Origin: Candidatus Obscuribacter phosphatis
GTDB taxonomy: Bacteria; Cyanobacteriota; Vampirovibrionia; Obscuribacterales; Obscuribacteraceae
Direction: 5' to 3'
Length of the DNA: 64,000 nucleotides
Assembly (NCBI GenBank): GCA_001899315.1
Contig: MOYA01000001.1
Location: 807,105 to 871,104 of the forward strand
This document shows positions 53,543 through 61,907 of this stretch, piece by piece. A program made the position numbers and the translations under genes. The notes beneath the pieces are model-generated. The model ran no database searches. It had not been told where the DNA came from and saw nothing but the letters and a program-made list of their open reading frames with translations. How positions within the stretch are numbered: position 1 is the first letter of the stretch; the number at the start of each line of letters is the position of its first letter.

Positions 53543-54415
53543 TTGGTTGCTTCTACCTGGCTGTGGTGTACTTTGTTTTCCACAAAAACGGCAAGATCTC
53601 TGCCACTGCTCATCGCGCCTGCCTTTCTGGTTTTGGCGGTGATGGTAGTTCTGCCAATTCTCATACTCTTTGTCTATAGCCTCGGTTTGAGAGACGATTT
53701 GGGTCGAGTGGTGCTTTCATTTCATCCCGACAACTATTTGAGGTTCTTCTGCGGACCCTATCTGGCTTGTCTATGGCGTTCTTTAGCGCTCAGTTTTATC
53801 ACCATGTTTACCACCTTGGTGCTTGGTTATCTTCTTGCCTTTTATCTGGCTTTCCAAGCTTCGCCGCGCTATAGAAATCTATTAGCCTTGCTTGTCGTCT
53901 TGCCTCTATGGACTTCTTCTCTTTTGCGCACTTATGCCTGGATTACTATTTTGCATCCGACCGGGCTCTTGCCAAGCTGGCTTGCTTTGCTGAATATTGA
54001 GGCGCCGCCCCTGCTTTATACACCTTTTGCCGTTTGGTTGGGCATGGTCTATAACTATTTGCCTTATATGGTCTTGCCTCTCTATACTTCTCTAGAGAGG
54101 CTTGATGTCAGGCTTTTGGAAGCTTCATCCGACCTTGGCGCCAAGCCGATTACCACCATATTCAAAGTGCTTTTGCCCCTCACCTCGGGTGGTATCATTG
54201 CCGGTTCCATCATGGTCTTTGTGCCATCCTTGGGTGACTATGTCACACCCGACCTCATGGGCGGAGCAAAAACGATGTTTATCGGCAATCTCATTCAGAA
54301 TCAATTTTTAGCTGTCAGAGACTGGGTATTCGGCTCGGCTGTGTCGACAATTTTGATTTTCTTGGTAAGTTTCGCCGTAGTTCTCTATCTACGTTATGCT
54401 TCCAAAGACATGTAA
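53543..54415 (+). CDS. ABC transporter permease, spermidine/putrescine (PotB) type
   Basis: About 290 residues with six helices. The cytoplasmic loop that contacts the ATPase reads L-E-A-S-S-D-L-G-A-K-P (EAA motif). The wording L-V-L-G-Y-L-L-A-F-Y-L-A and P-L-W-T-S-S-L-L-R-T-Y-A-W matches PotB-like permeases. The open frame reaches back into fmt, so the true start must lie at about 53543 or a TTG 30 bases later; neither has a clear ribosome-binding site. The second permease, ATPase and binding protein are not in the window. Its 3' end overlaps the convergent minus-strand gene by 22 bases. Confidence 0.83.
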   Translation: MVASTWLWCTLFSTKTARSLPLLIAPAFLVLAVMVVLPILILFVYSLGLRDDLGRVVLSFHPDNYLRFFCGPYLACLWRSLALSFITMFTTLVLGYLLAFYLAFQASPRYRNLLALLVVLPLWTSSLLRTYAWITILHPTGLLPSWLALLNIEAPPLLYTPFAVWLGMVYNYLPYMVLPLYTSLERLDVRLLEASSDLGAKPITTIFKVLLPLTSGGIIAGSIMVFVPSLGDYVTPDLMGGAKTMFIGNLIQNQFLAVRDWVFGSAVSTILIFLVSFAVVLYLRYASKDM

Positions 54416-55032
54416 ATTGGATTCGGCTTGATCTTTCTAACCACGCTCACCATGCGTTCGTAGTCGCTTCTAAGAAGCTGGCAAAGAGCTTGCCCTGCCT
54501 CTACCAAATAAGCTTCTCTCTCTGTCTGGGGGCGGTTCAGGGCGGCTTGTCTCACTGTCGCCGCCAAGATTTCGTCTTTCGGTAAGTCACCTGAAAAATT
54601 GAAGAGTAGCCGCAAATACTCAAAATCATCGGTTAGGGCGATGACTGCTCTCTTGCCTGCTTTATAAACAAAGTCGTGCACCAAGGGTGAGCGAGGCGGC
54701 AAGTGATTGTAGACCCTACCATTTTCTATGTAGCCTAGAATAGCGGCCTTGATTTCGGTCTTGAGCAAGGCGAAGATATGAGGCTGTTCTTTTTTAAGTT
54801 CTCTGCGACTTAGACCGAGAGCCGATGGTTTGTGAATAGAGTCGGGCGGACAGGTCACCACATCTAATACCACAGCCAGAATGGAAAGCGGCGTTTCTCC
54901 CTCTTCGTCCAGTACCGAGGTGATGAAGCTGCCAAAATCTGGTCTAGGTGCACCTTCCCTCAGGTCTGCCGTAAATGAAACAAGATTGCCGCTCATTACC
55001 TCTGCTAGAGGCTTGGCGGCAATATCTTCCAT
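54394..55032 (-). CDS. Hypothetical protein, possible HAS-barrel-like N-terminus
   Basis: 212 residues, no signal. The first 60 residues (G-N-L-V-S-F-T-A-D, then F-G-S-F-I-T-S-V and S-I-L-A-V-V-L-D-V-V) look like a small beta-barrel of the HAS-barrel type that also starts HerA-like ATPases, but no ATPase domain follows. The rest has S-R-R-E-L-K-K-E-Q-P-H-I-F and L-P-P-R-S-P-L-V-H-D-F-V-Y. I am not able to name the family with confidence. It precedes the convergent permease gene end and overlaps it by 22 bases. Confidence 0.6.
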   Translation of the reverse strand: MEDIAAKPLAEVMSGNLVSFTADLREGAPRPDFGSFITSVLDEEGETPLSILAVVLDVVTCPPDSIHKPSALGLSRRELKKEQPHIFALLKTEIKAAILGYIENGRVYNHLPPRSPLVHDFVYKAGKRAVIALTDDFEYLRLLFNFSGDLPKDEILAATVRQAALNRPQTEREAYLVEAGQALCQLLRSDYERMVSVVRKIKPNPIYMSLEA

Positions 55033-55054
55033 TTCATTTGCGGGCTGGTGCTTC

Positions 55055-55570
55055 TTAGTCAGTGGGAGTAACCTCTTTATTGGGCTTGTAGTTTTCGATA
55101 CTTTCTTCGTCCGGTATGGCTCCGCTGGAGGCGCTCTTGCTGACTATAATATTGGTGCTACCGGAGTCGTCGACCATGGTGACGCTAATTTCCGATTCTT
55201 TCATGCGTCCTTCCAGGCTTATGGTCTTAGACATCTGTTCATTCTTTTCGATGTTCCAGCCTTCGTTTTTGAGGGTTTGTTCGTACCATTGAGCTACTTT
55301 CTCGACTGAATCGGTTGAGACCAGCTGCATATATTTGCTGTAGTCGGCTGAGTCTTTGCCTTCTTCTTGCGCAGTCTGCACACCACTGGTGGTGGCGCCG
55401 GGATAAATCAAAGTTTTCAGGTCTTCCGGCACACCGGCTTCCTTAACCGATGAAGTATGCTTCATATTGCCTGATGAATAACTTACTTCACCGCTTTTGC
55501 AGCCAAACATAACCAGAGGTAGGGTCGAAAGGGCTATTAGGCAAAATATTAGTCTTCTTTCGCTTCGCAT
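55055..55570 (-). CDS. Lipoprotein, paralogue of the protein at 40085-40639
   Basis: 171 residues from the ATG at 55570 (a TTG one codon earlier is possible). The signal peptide ends V-M-F-G-C-K, a fair lipobox, so it is probably lipid-anchored. The mature part reads V-P-E-D-L-K-T-L-I-Y-P-G-A, then V-A-Q-W-Y-E-Q-T-L-K-N-E-G-W-N-I and S-T-N-I-I-V-S-K. The same order of motifs is found in the exported protein at 40085-40639. Function unknown. It is the 5' neighbour of the HAS-barrel-like gene on the minus strand. Confidence 0.7.
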   Translation of the reverse strand: MRSERRLIFCLIALSTLPLVMFGCKSGEVSYSSGNMKHTSSVKEAGVPEDLKTLIYPGATTSGVQTAQEEGKDSADYSKYMQLVSTDSVEKVAQWYEQTLKNEGWNIEKNEQMSKTISLEGRMKESEISVTMVDDSGSTNIIVSKSASSGAIPDEESIENYKPNKEVTPTD

Positions 55571-55622
55571 CAAGCTTTACCTTTCAGTGAGTGATCGCAT
55601 AATTCACTTGTCTGAAAGAATT

Positions 55623-56498
55623 TTAGCAGCCGCTATTTTTAGATACAGCAATGCTGTCTGAAATGAGATTTATAGAAAGCACGGTGAAAGCAATAAGAAG
55701 CCCGGGAATGATGGCTGCGTGGGCATTCCCGCAGAAAAGACCGATTTGCCCTTCTCTCAACATACTGCCCCAACTGGGTGTGCCTGAGCCAAGACCTAGA
55801 CCTAGATAACTCAGTCCCGATTCCAAAATTATGGCGTCGGCGGTGAGCAAGGTGGCTTCTAAGGCGGCGAGTCCGGCTAGGGCCGGCAGTAAGTGGCGAA
55901 CTAGTATCTCTAGATTGCTGGCTCCCATGGCTCTGGCGGACAATACATAGTCTTCGCCCTTTAGCTTCAAAGTCATACCCCTGGCTACCCTGGCTGCTTC
56001 CAGCCATGAGGTAGAGGCTATGGCGAAAACGACACTGATTATGGGGAGGTAGCCAAGTGAATGTTCGCTCACCTTGAGCAGGGTCTGTACTGTCTGCGGC
56101 ATGGCATGGGTCAGCTCGGGAGCCGAAATGAGAGAGCTGATGGTAAGCAAAAGAACTATTGTAGGAATGGAAAGCAGACCATCCACAATTGCTGTACTGA
56201 TATTGTCGATGGTGCCGCCTGAGAGCGCGCCCGCTGAGCCCCAGATAAAGCCTGCCAGGCTGGCAAGCATTGCCGAAGCCAGTCCGACTGAGAGCGTGCC
56301 CACTCCGCCTTTCATGGCTGAAAGCAAAAGATCGCGCCCCAGTCCGTCGGTACCTAGCGGATACTGCCAATTTTGGAAGGGAGCGATATCGGCTTTGTCT
56401 AATTGGCAGAGGCTATCAGGTGCAAAGAGACCGGATAGTGAAAAGAGCAGGACAGAGAGCAAAATTGCGCTGCCGATGACTTTGCCCTCAATCTTCAT
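55623..56498 (-). CDS. Dipeptide/oligopeptide ABC transporter permease (DppC/OppC type)
   Basis: 291 residues with about six helices. The start has one helix and the segment F-Q-N-W-Q-Y-P-L-G-T-D-G-L-G-R-D that is typical for DppC-type permeases. The ATPase-contact loop reads S-A-R-A-M-G-A-S-N-L-E-I-L-V-R-H, and G-L-G-L-G-S-G-T-P-S-W-G-S-M-L lies in the last part. It overlaps the DppB-type gene by eleven bases. ATPase and binding-protein genes are not present around, so the substrate, a peptide or nickel, is open. Confidence 0.88.
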   Translation of the reverse strand: MKIEGKVIGSAILLSVLLFSLSGLFAPDSLCQLDKADIAPFQNWQYPLGTDGLGRDLLLSAMKGGVGTLSVGLASAMLASLAGFIWGSAGALSGGTIDNISTAIVDGLLSIPTIVLLLTISSLISAPELTHAMPQTVQTLLKVSEHSLGYLPIISVVFAIASTSWLEAARVARGMTLKLKGEDYVLSARAMGASNLEILVRHLLPALAGLAALEATLLTADAIILESGLSYLGLGLGSGTPSWGSMLREGQIGLFCGNAHAAIIPGLLIAFTVLSINLISDSIAVSKNSGC

Positions 56499-57477
56499 TG
56501 ATGGTCAACCTCCGGCTGAAGAGGTCGCTCAAGAAGGAAGCCAGCACTACTGCGCTACCGTAGAGCATGGTCAGCCCCATCATGACAGGATAGTTGCGAC
56601 TGAGGGCTGATTCGACCGAGAGTCTGCCTAGTCCAGGTATACAGAAAATTGTTTCGATAAGCACCGAACCGCCTATTAGAGCTGGAATCTGAACACTGAG
56701 GAGACCGGCTAGGGGCAATTTGCAGTTGGCCAGCACATGCTTGAAGATTCGAGAAAAGGAGAGTCCTCGTGCTTTTGCAGCGATGACATAGGCTTTGTTT
56801 AGTTCGGCGATAAGCAGGCTGCGAGTATAGAAGGCTGCTTTTATCAGTCGCCTTAGGCTGAGAATGAAGGCGGGAGCGATGAGGTAGAGCCATTCACCCT
56901 GGTTGCCGCCGAAGATTGTCAAACTTGGTGGCGGATAGAGCCAGGGAAGAGTGGCGCACAATGCTAAAAAGAGAAAGGCTAAAAAGAAATTGGGCAGTGC
57001 ATAAAGAAAGGCCATGGTCGTTTGTAATGAGGCTGCTAGGGCTCTAATTCCAGACCTGTCTTTATCTAGTTTTTTTTCTTGTTCAAGGAAGGCGAGAAAG
57101 CCGCCTAAAGGAATACCAACAGTAAAAGAGATAAGGAGCGAAAAACCCACCAGGGCAACTGTGGCTGGAATCCTTTCCATGATTACTTCTTTGACGTTTC
57201 TGCCGTCTTTATAGGAGAGACCCATAGCCAAATTGCTCTTAGCCTGGCTGCTGTCGACAAAGGACAATAACCAGCGGCCATACTGCTCTACTGGGCGATC
57301 TAGAGCTAGTTCATCTTTTACTTTTTGTAGGTCTGCTTCACTGAGATCTTTCTGGGCTGAGCCCAGCATAACGTCTATGGGGCTTGCCGGTAATGAGCGC
57401 ATCAGTGCAAAACTGACCAGCGAGACGACGAGCAGGGTCACTAAGGCATAGATTGTTCTTTTCAGCAAAAAGCTCAT
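56488..57477 (-). CDS. Dipeptide/oligopeptide ABC transporter permease (DppB/OppB type)
   Basis: 329 residues with about six helices. It starts with L-L-K-R-T-I-Y-A-L-V-T-L-L-V-V-S, and carries M-R-S-L-P-A-S-P-I-D typical of DppB. The cytoplasmic loop reads I-A-A-K-A-R-G-L-S-F-S-R-I-F-K-H and the end has P-V-M-M-G-L-T-M-L-Y. An insertion of charged residues (E-Q-E-K-K-L-D-K-D-R) follows the second helix. It is the first gene of a two-gene minus-strand operon with the DppC-type permease. Confidence 0.88.
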   Translation of the reverse strand: MSFLLKRTIYALVTLLVVSLVSFALMRSLPASPIDVMLGSAQKDLSEADLQKVKDELALDRPVEQYGRWLLSFVDSSQAKSNLAMGLSYKDGRNVKEVIMERIPATVALVGFSLLISFTVGIPLGGFLAFLEQEKKLDKDRSGIRALAASLQTTMAFLYALPNFFLAFLFLALCATLPWLYPPPSLTIFGGNQGEWLYLIAPAFILSLRRLIKAAFYTRSLLIAELNKAYVIAAKARGLSFSRIFKHVLANCKLPLAGLLSVQIPALIGGSVLIETIFCIPGLGRLSVESALSRNYPVMMGLTMLYGSAVVLASFLSDLFSRRLTINED

Positions 57478-57606
57478 TGATATTTAGGTAATTCTCGTCA
57501 TCGACATTTTGGTAAATGTATTGACTATGATAAACAATTTGGCGCAAGAGCTTTGTATTCAGTCTGGCTATGGTACATTCTTAGAAAGGACTTGCGAGTA
57601 GTCTAC

Positions 57607-57681
<75 letters not shown>

Positions 57682-57766
57682 TTTCCTTCGCGGTGACAAT
57701 CTTAAAAGAGATTGAAAGCCGTGATCAGCTTTCGAGAATTCGCTACAATAGTGACCGAAAGCTCAC

Positions 57767-57839
57767 GGACGGTTGGCGCAGTTGGTAGCGCATCACTTTG
57801 ACATAGTGGGGGCCACTGGTTCGAGTCCAGTACCGTCCA
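57767..57839 (+). tRNA. trnV: tRNA-Val (anticodon GAC)
   Basis: Acceptor stem GGACGGT pairs with ACCGTCC. The anticodon loop TTGACAT carries GAC, read as valine, and the T arm is ACTGG-TTCGAGT-CCAGT. The discriminator base is A and CCA is not encoded, unlike the tRNA-Cys gene 85 bases before. A strong terminator follows. Confidence 0.93.
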
Positions 57840-57851
57840 AATATTGAACCC

Positions 57852-57880
57852 AAAAACGGAGCCGAAAGGCTCCGTTTTTT
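57852..57880 (+). terminator. Strong intrinsic terminator behind tRNA-Val
   Basis: Twelve-base-pair stem AAAAACGGAGCC with a GAAA loop, followed by a run of six T. It terminates the tRNA transcript and, read on the other strand with its T-rich left arm, could also serve the convergent minus-strand gene. Confidence 0.9.
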
Positions 57881-57883
57881 CAC

Positions 57884-57957
57884 ATACATAAATCCGGAGC
57901 CGCAAGGCTCGGCTCTTTCTAGATACATAAATCCGGAGCCGCAAGGCTCGGCTCTTT
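57884..57957. repeat. Perfect 35-bp tandem repeat of hairpin sequence
   Basis: The 35 bases at 57884-57918 recur without mismatch at 57923-57957, period 39. Each unit contains GAGCC-GCAA-GGCTC followed by a GGCTCTTT end, a small terminator-like stem related to the terminator before it (GGAGCC core). The result is three stacked hairpins between tRNA-Val and the convergent hypothetical gene. Confidence 0.85.
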
Positions 57958-57978
57958 TTACCTAGTTAAATGCCAAAG

Positions 57979-58389
57979 CTATGGGTCGGTGGGGCTGCCT
58001 TCCAGCATGGCGAAGAACTTTCGTTCAAAGTCCCAAATATTATCGTCTTTCCAATTACTCAAACTGAGTTTGGCACTGTAGCCGCCTTCTCTGGGCAGCT
58101 TGCAGTCCACCTTCAAAATATAGTGACCCTTGTAGATGTCATTTGGATCATTGGCATGGAAGTCTTTGGTGAAGATGACCTTGCCATCCGGGTCTTCAAT
58201 AGTAACGATACCTTTGTATTGCCGTCTTTCATACGGTGTGCCGAAGCCAAGTACGCAGGTGCAATTCATCTGGTAAGGAAATTGCGGTACGACAAAAAGG
58301 TCGAATAGACCCAGCGCGTCCACTTCGCCATTCTCACCGTGCTGGGCTTCTCTGCAAAAAAGTATGTAGCCGTTGTGTAGATATTTCAT
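57979..58389 (-). CDS. Hypothetical protein (DUF6941-like)
   Basis: 136 residues, no signal or membrane helix. The wording G-Y-I-L-F-C-R-E-A at the start, then G-L-F-D-L-F-V-V-P-Q-F-P-Y-Q and I-E-D-P-D-G-K-V-I-F resembles small beta-sandwich proteins of the DUF6941 type, which sit in many bacterial genomes with unknown function. It has its own start just behind the fusA terminator and ends against the tRNA terminators. The family call is tentative. Confidence 0.6.
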   Translation of the reverse strand: MKYLHNGYILFCREAQHGENGEVDALGLFDLFVVPQFPYQMNCTCVLGFGTPYERRQYKGIVTIEDPDGKVIFTKDFHANDPNDIYKGHYILKVDCKLPREGGYSAKLSLSNWKDDNIWDFERKFFAMLEGSPTDP

Positions 58390-58410
58390 GACGTAATATC
58401 TTAACAGCAG

Positions 58411-58433
58411 AAAGCCCGGGAGACCCGGGCCTT
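58411..58433 (-). terminator. Intrinsic terminator behind fusA
   Basis: Stem GCCCGGG (58414-58420) with AGA loop and CCCGGGC (58424-58430). On the minus strand it is followed by TTTCTG. It lies 33 bases behind the fusA stop and before the next minus-strand start, so the fusA transcript should end here without tufA. Confidence 0.8.
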
Positions 58434-58465
58434 CTTAGAGCTATTTTCACTGTTTGAGGCAGTGC

Positions 58466-60601
58466 TTATTTCTCTTTTCTCGAGCTGATTACAGTCTCGG
58501 CGATGTTGGAAGGCACTTCTTCATACTGGGCAAATTCCATGGTGAAGGTACCTTGACCGCGGGTTTTGTTTCTGATGTCGGTTGCATAACCGAACATTTC
58601 AGAAAGCGGAACCTGCGCTCTTACTTTAGAGAGTCCGGAGATGGTTTCCATACCTTCTACGCGGCCTCTACGGCTGGAGATATCACCGATGACATCGCCC
58701 ATGAACTCTTCCGGTACTTCCACTTCTACTTTCATAACTGGTTCGAGCAGAGTGGGTTGAGCCTTCATGAAGCCTTCTTTGAAGCCCATGGAAGCAGCTG
58801 TACGGAAAGCCATTTCGTTTGAGTCGACATCGTGGTAGGAGCCGAATACCAATGAAACTTTCACGTCGATAACTGGGTAGCCGGCCATTACACCGCCCAC
58901 GAGAGTATCTCTGACACCGGTTTCGCAAGCAGGGATGTATTCTTTCGGAATGACACCGCCGACGATTTTGTTGACCCACTCAAAGCCACCGCCCGGGGGA
59001 AGAGGCTCGATTTCCAGGACGCAGTGTCCGTACTGACCACGACCACCAGACTGTCTGATGAACTTACCTTCGGCTTTGACAGCCTTTTTGCAAGTTTCGC
59101 GGTAAGCAACCTGCGGTTTACCGACGTTGGCTTCTACTTTGAATTCGCGAAGCAGACGGTCAACGATAATTTCAAGGTGCAATTCGCCCATACCAGAGAT
59201 GATGGTCTGACCGGTTTCATGGTCGACACGCACTTTGAAAGTGGGATCTTCTTCAGCCAGACGGCCAAGAGAGACGCCCAGTTTATCGGCATCGCCCTTG
59301 GTTTTGGGTTCGATGGCTACCGAGATAACAGGGTCGGGGAAGTTCATCGATTCAAGAATAATCGGTGAGTTTTCTGCCGAGAGTGTGTCACCGGTGGTGG
59401 TGTCTTTCAAACCAACTGCAGCAACGATGTCGCCGGCAAAGGCTTCTTCAACGTCGGTGCGGTTATCGGCTTGCAACTGCACCAGACGGCTGATGCGCTC
59501 GCGCTTGCCTTTGGTGCTGTTCAAGACATAAGAACCAGCCGAGAGTTTTCCGGAATAAACGCGGATGAAGGTCAGTTTGCCGACGAAAGGATCGTTCATG
59601 ACTTTGAAGGCGAGAGCCGAGAAGGGCTCGTTTTCGTCAGATTTTCTCTCTGTTTCGCTGCCGTCGGGCAAGGTGCCTCTGATGGCGGCAACGTCATCGG
59701 GAGAAGGAAGCAGTTCGACTACTGCGTCGAGAAGCTGCTGGACGCCTTTGTTTTTGAAAGCTGAACCGCAAAGAATCGGGATCAGTTTGTTGTTGCAAAC
59801 TGCTCTACGCAAAGCATCTTTCAGAGACTCTGTGTTTATTTCTTCGCCTTCGAGATATTTGCCCATGAGTTCATCATCGGTTTCGACAATGGCTTCCACC
59901 AGCTGGTGACGCCACATGTCTGTCTCTTCTTTCATGTCAGCGGGAATGTCGACGATATTGAATTTCTGACCCATCGGATCTTTTTCATCATAGACATGGG
60001 CTTTCATTTCGACCAAGTCGATGAGTCCTTTGAAATCGCCTTCAGCGCCAATCGGAATCTGGATGGGATGAGCATTAGCCCAAGTGGTAGTCATGCCGGG
60101 CAGCTGCTCTTTAATTTGTTTGACTACTTTGAAGAAGTCCGCACCGGTGCGGTCCATTTTGTTGACCAAGATCATGCGGGGTACTTCGTAGCGGTTGGCT
60201 TGCTTCCAAACTGTGTTGGTTTGGGGCTGCACGCCGCCGACGGCGCAAAGTACGATGACGACACCGTCAAGAACGCGCATCGAGCGCTCAACTTCAACTG
60301 TGAAGTCGACGTGTCCGGGGGTGTCGATTAGGTTGATGCGCTTGCCTTTCCACTGACTGGTGATGGCGGCGGCGGTGATTGTGATACCGCGCTCTTTTTC
60401 CTGTTCCATCCAGTCGGTGAAGCTTGTGCCTTCGTGCACTTCGCCCATTCTGTGAATCAGACCCGAATAGAAGAGGATGCGCTCTGTGGTTGTGGTTTTG
60501 CCGGCATCGATGTGGGCGGCAATACCCATGTTACGTATATTTTTGAGTTCTACTGTCCTTCCTGACACGGGTTCTGTTTTCCTTTCTTTGACGCTATCCA
60601 T
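58466..60601 (-). CDS. fusA: Elongation factor G
   Basis: 711 residues. GTPase motifs G1 A-H-I-D-A-G-K-T, G3 D-T-P-G-H-V-D-F and G4 N-K-M-D are in place, followed by domains II to V including G-M-G-E-L-H-L-E and the domain IV segment G-R-G-Q-Y-G-H. It drives translocation on the ribosome. The first 22 residues before the G domain are a somewhat long leader; the ATG at 60601 is the only good start in frame. It is the third gene of the rpsL-rpsG-fusA group but separated from rpsG by 214 bases with a terminator, so it probably has its own promoter. Confidence 0.97.
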   Translation of the reverse strand: MDSVKERKTEPVSGRTVELKNIRNMGIAAHIDAGKTTTTERILFYSGLIHRMGEVHEGTSFTDWMEQEKERGITITAAAITSQWKGKRINLIDTPGHVDFTVEVERSMRVLDGVVIVLCAVGGVQPQTNTVWKQANRYEVPRMILVNKMDRTGADFFKVVKQIKEQLPGMTTTWANAHPIQIPIGAEGDFKGLIDLVEMKAHVYDEKDPMGQKFNIVDIPADMKEETDMWRHQLVEAIVETDDELMGKYLEGEEINTESLKDALRRAVCNNKLIPILCGSAFKNKGVQQLLDAVVELLPSPDDVAAIRGTLPDGSETERKSDENEPFSALAFKVMNDPFVGKLTFIRVYSGKLSAGSYVLNSTKGKRERISRLVQLQADNRTDVEEAFAGDIVAAVGLKDTTTGDTLSAENSPIILESMNFPDPVISVAIEPKTKGDADKLGVSLGRLAEEDPTFKVRVDHETGQTIISGMGELHLEIIVDRLLREFKVEANVGKPQVAYRETCKKAVKAEGKFIRQSGGRGQYGHCVLEIEPLPPGGGFEWVNKIVGGVIPKEYIPACETGVRDTLVGGVMAGYPVIDVKVSLVFGSYHDVDSNEMAFRTAASMGFKEGFMKAQPTLLEPVMKVEVEVPEEFMGDVIGDISSRRGRVEGMETISGLSKVRAQVPLSEMFGYATDIRNKTRGQGTFTMEFAQYEEVPSNIAETVISSRKEK

Positions 60602-60745
60602 ACATGACCTGCTTGAAGTGAGCTTCTTATTTGTAACCGGTTTGTTGAGGTTATCACTGAGGTGGTCAGCCCCTTTGATTCTTCATAAAGTTTCCAAGTT
60701 TGGCTATTTTATTTGTTACAGAAGCGGCTTCACATTTTTAAAGGC

Positions 60746-60773
60746 AAACGCCCCGGCTCATGCCGAAGCGTTT
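60746..60773 (-). terminator. Hairpin terminator between rpsG and fusA
   Basis: The minus strand reads AAACGCTTCGGC-ATGA-GCCGGGGCGTTT, an almost perfect twelve-base stem, then GCCTTTAAAAATG. It lies about 43 bases behind the rpsG stop. It is expected to stop or attenuate the rpsL-rpsG transcript before fusA. Confidence 0.65.
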
Positions 60774-60815
60774 CTAAAGCCTGTTCAATCGCCCTGTCTT
60801 GAGCCCTGCTTAGAC

Positions 60816-61286
60816 TTAATAGCGATAGTGAGCGAAAGCTTTGTTGGCTTCAGCCATCTTGTGGGTTTCGTCTTTCTTCTTGACGGAAGCTCCAGTGCCG
60901 TTGGCGGCATCGAAGAGTTCAGAGGAAAGTCTTTCAGCAAAAGTGCGGCCCGGACGCTTTCTGGAGTTGTTGATGATCCATTGGGTAGCGAGGGCGAAGC
61001 CACGAGTTTGCTTCACTTCAACCGGCACTTGGTAGGTCGAACCGCCAACCCTTCTGGCTTTTACTTCAACCAAGGGGGTGACGTTTTTCACTGCTTTGTT
61101 GAAAACATCCAAGGGCTCTTGCTTGGTTCTGTCTTTAAGAATTTGCAGAGCTTCGTAGAAGAGACTCTGGGCGGTGCTGCGCTTACCGCGCTGCATCATG
61201 CGGTTGACGAAACGTGAGACCAGTTGGCTGTTGTAAACGGGATCAGCCTTCGGAATTCTCTTGTCGGCTACTTTTCTGCGGGACAT
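60816..61286 (-). CDS. rpsG: 30S ribosomal protein S7
   Basis: 156 residues, the standard length. It starts S-R-R-K-V-A-D-K-R and contains V-N-R-M-M-Q-R-G-K-R-S-T-A and V-K-A-R-R-V-G-G-S-T-Y-Q-V-P, signatures of S7, ending with A-F-A-H-Y-R-Y. It binds the 3' major domain of 16S rRNA and organises the 30S head. It lies 35 bases behind rpsL in the str operon order. Confidence 0.97.
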   Translation of the reverse strand: MSRRKVADKRIPKADPVYNSQLVSRFVNRMMQRGKRSTAQSLFYEALQILKDRTKQEPLDVFNKAVKNVTPLVEVKARRVGGSTYQVPVEVKQTRGFALATQWIINNSRKRPGRTFAERLSSELFDAANGTGASVKKKDETHKMAEANKAFAHYRY

Positions 61287-61321
61287 TTCAATCTTCTTCC
61301 TATATTGAACTTCTTAACTGC

Positions 61322-61729
61322 TTATTTTTTCTTGCCGCCGGCAGCTGCTGCCTGACCCGGCTTAGGACGTTTGGCGCCATACTTGGAGCGTCCCTGCATG
61401 CGGTCTTTGACACCAGCTGTATCGAGGGCGCCTCTGACGATGTGATAGCGAACACCCGGAAGATCTTTGACCCTGCCGCCGCGAATGAGCACAACCGAGT
61501 GCTCTTGCAAGTTATGGCCGACACCGGGGATATAGGCGGTAACTTCAATACCGTTTGTCAGTCTTACCCTGGCGATTTTGCGAAGAGCCGAGTTCGGTTT
61601 TTTCGGGGTGGTTGTCTTTACCTGGGTGCAAACGCCGCGTCTTTGCGGGCAAGATTTCAAGGCCGGGGACTTAGTCTTGTAAGTCACTTTGGCACGTTCG
61701 CGTCTGATCAACTGGTTTATGGTAGGCAC
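61322..61729 (-). CDS. rpsL: 30S ribosomal protein S12
   Basis: 135 residues, starting P-T-I-N-Q-L-I-R as usual. Two GTG codons follow one another (61732 and 61729); the second gives the canonical M-P-T-I-N start and better spacing to AGGAG, so it is chosen. The decoding-site loop K-K-P-N-S-A-L-R-K and G-H-N-L-Q-E-H are intact, with lysines at the positions linked to streptomycin sensitivity. The C-terminal tail is A/G/K rich. First gene of the str operon. Confidence 0.96.
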   Translation of the reverse strand: MPTINQLIRRERAKVTYKTKSPALKSCPQRRGVCTQVKTTTPKKPNSALRKIARVRLTNGIEVTAYIPGVGHNLQEHSVVLIRGGRVKDLPGVRYHIVRGALDTAGVKDRMQGRSKYGAKRPKPGQAAAAGGKKK

Positions 61730-61761
61730 CACTTAACTCCTAAAAACACAAGCTAAAAACA

Positions 61762-61780
61762 GGTATCCCCAACAGATACC
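61762..61780 (-). promoter_or_regulatory. Small hairpin in the rpsL leader
   Basis: GGTATC at 61762-61767 and GATACC at 61775-61780 form a six-base-pair stem with a seven-base loop, about 35 bases before the rpsL start. It may be part of the 5' leader. No known ribosomal leader motif was matched. The promoter itself should lie in the 61790-61900 stretch, where AT-rich hexamers occur but no pair stands out. Confidence 0.3.
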
Positions 61781-61907
61781 GCGAACGTTCAGATTATCAG
61801 AAGAGCGACTGGATATATAAGAACTTCGCAAATCATTTACAATGCTAAGCCAAGATTATCGAATTATTAGCTGTGAAGCCCTATATGGGGCGGCTTCTTA
61901 GCAGCGC

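Noticed and set aside
57884-57957. CRISPR array
   Set aside because: There are only two identical units separated by four bases, each a small hairpin. No spacers and no cas genes.
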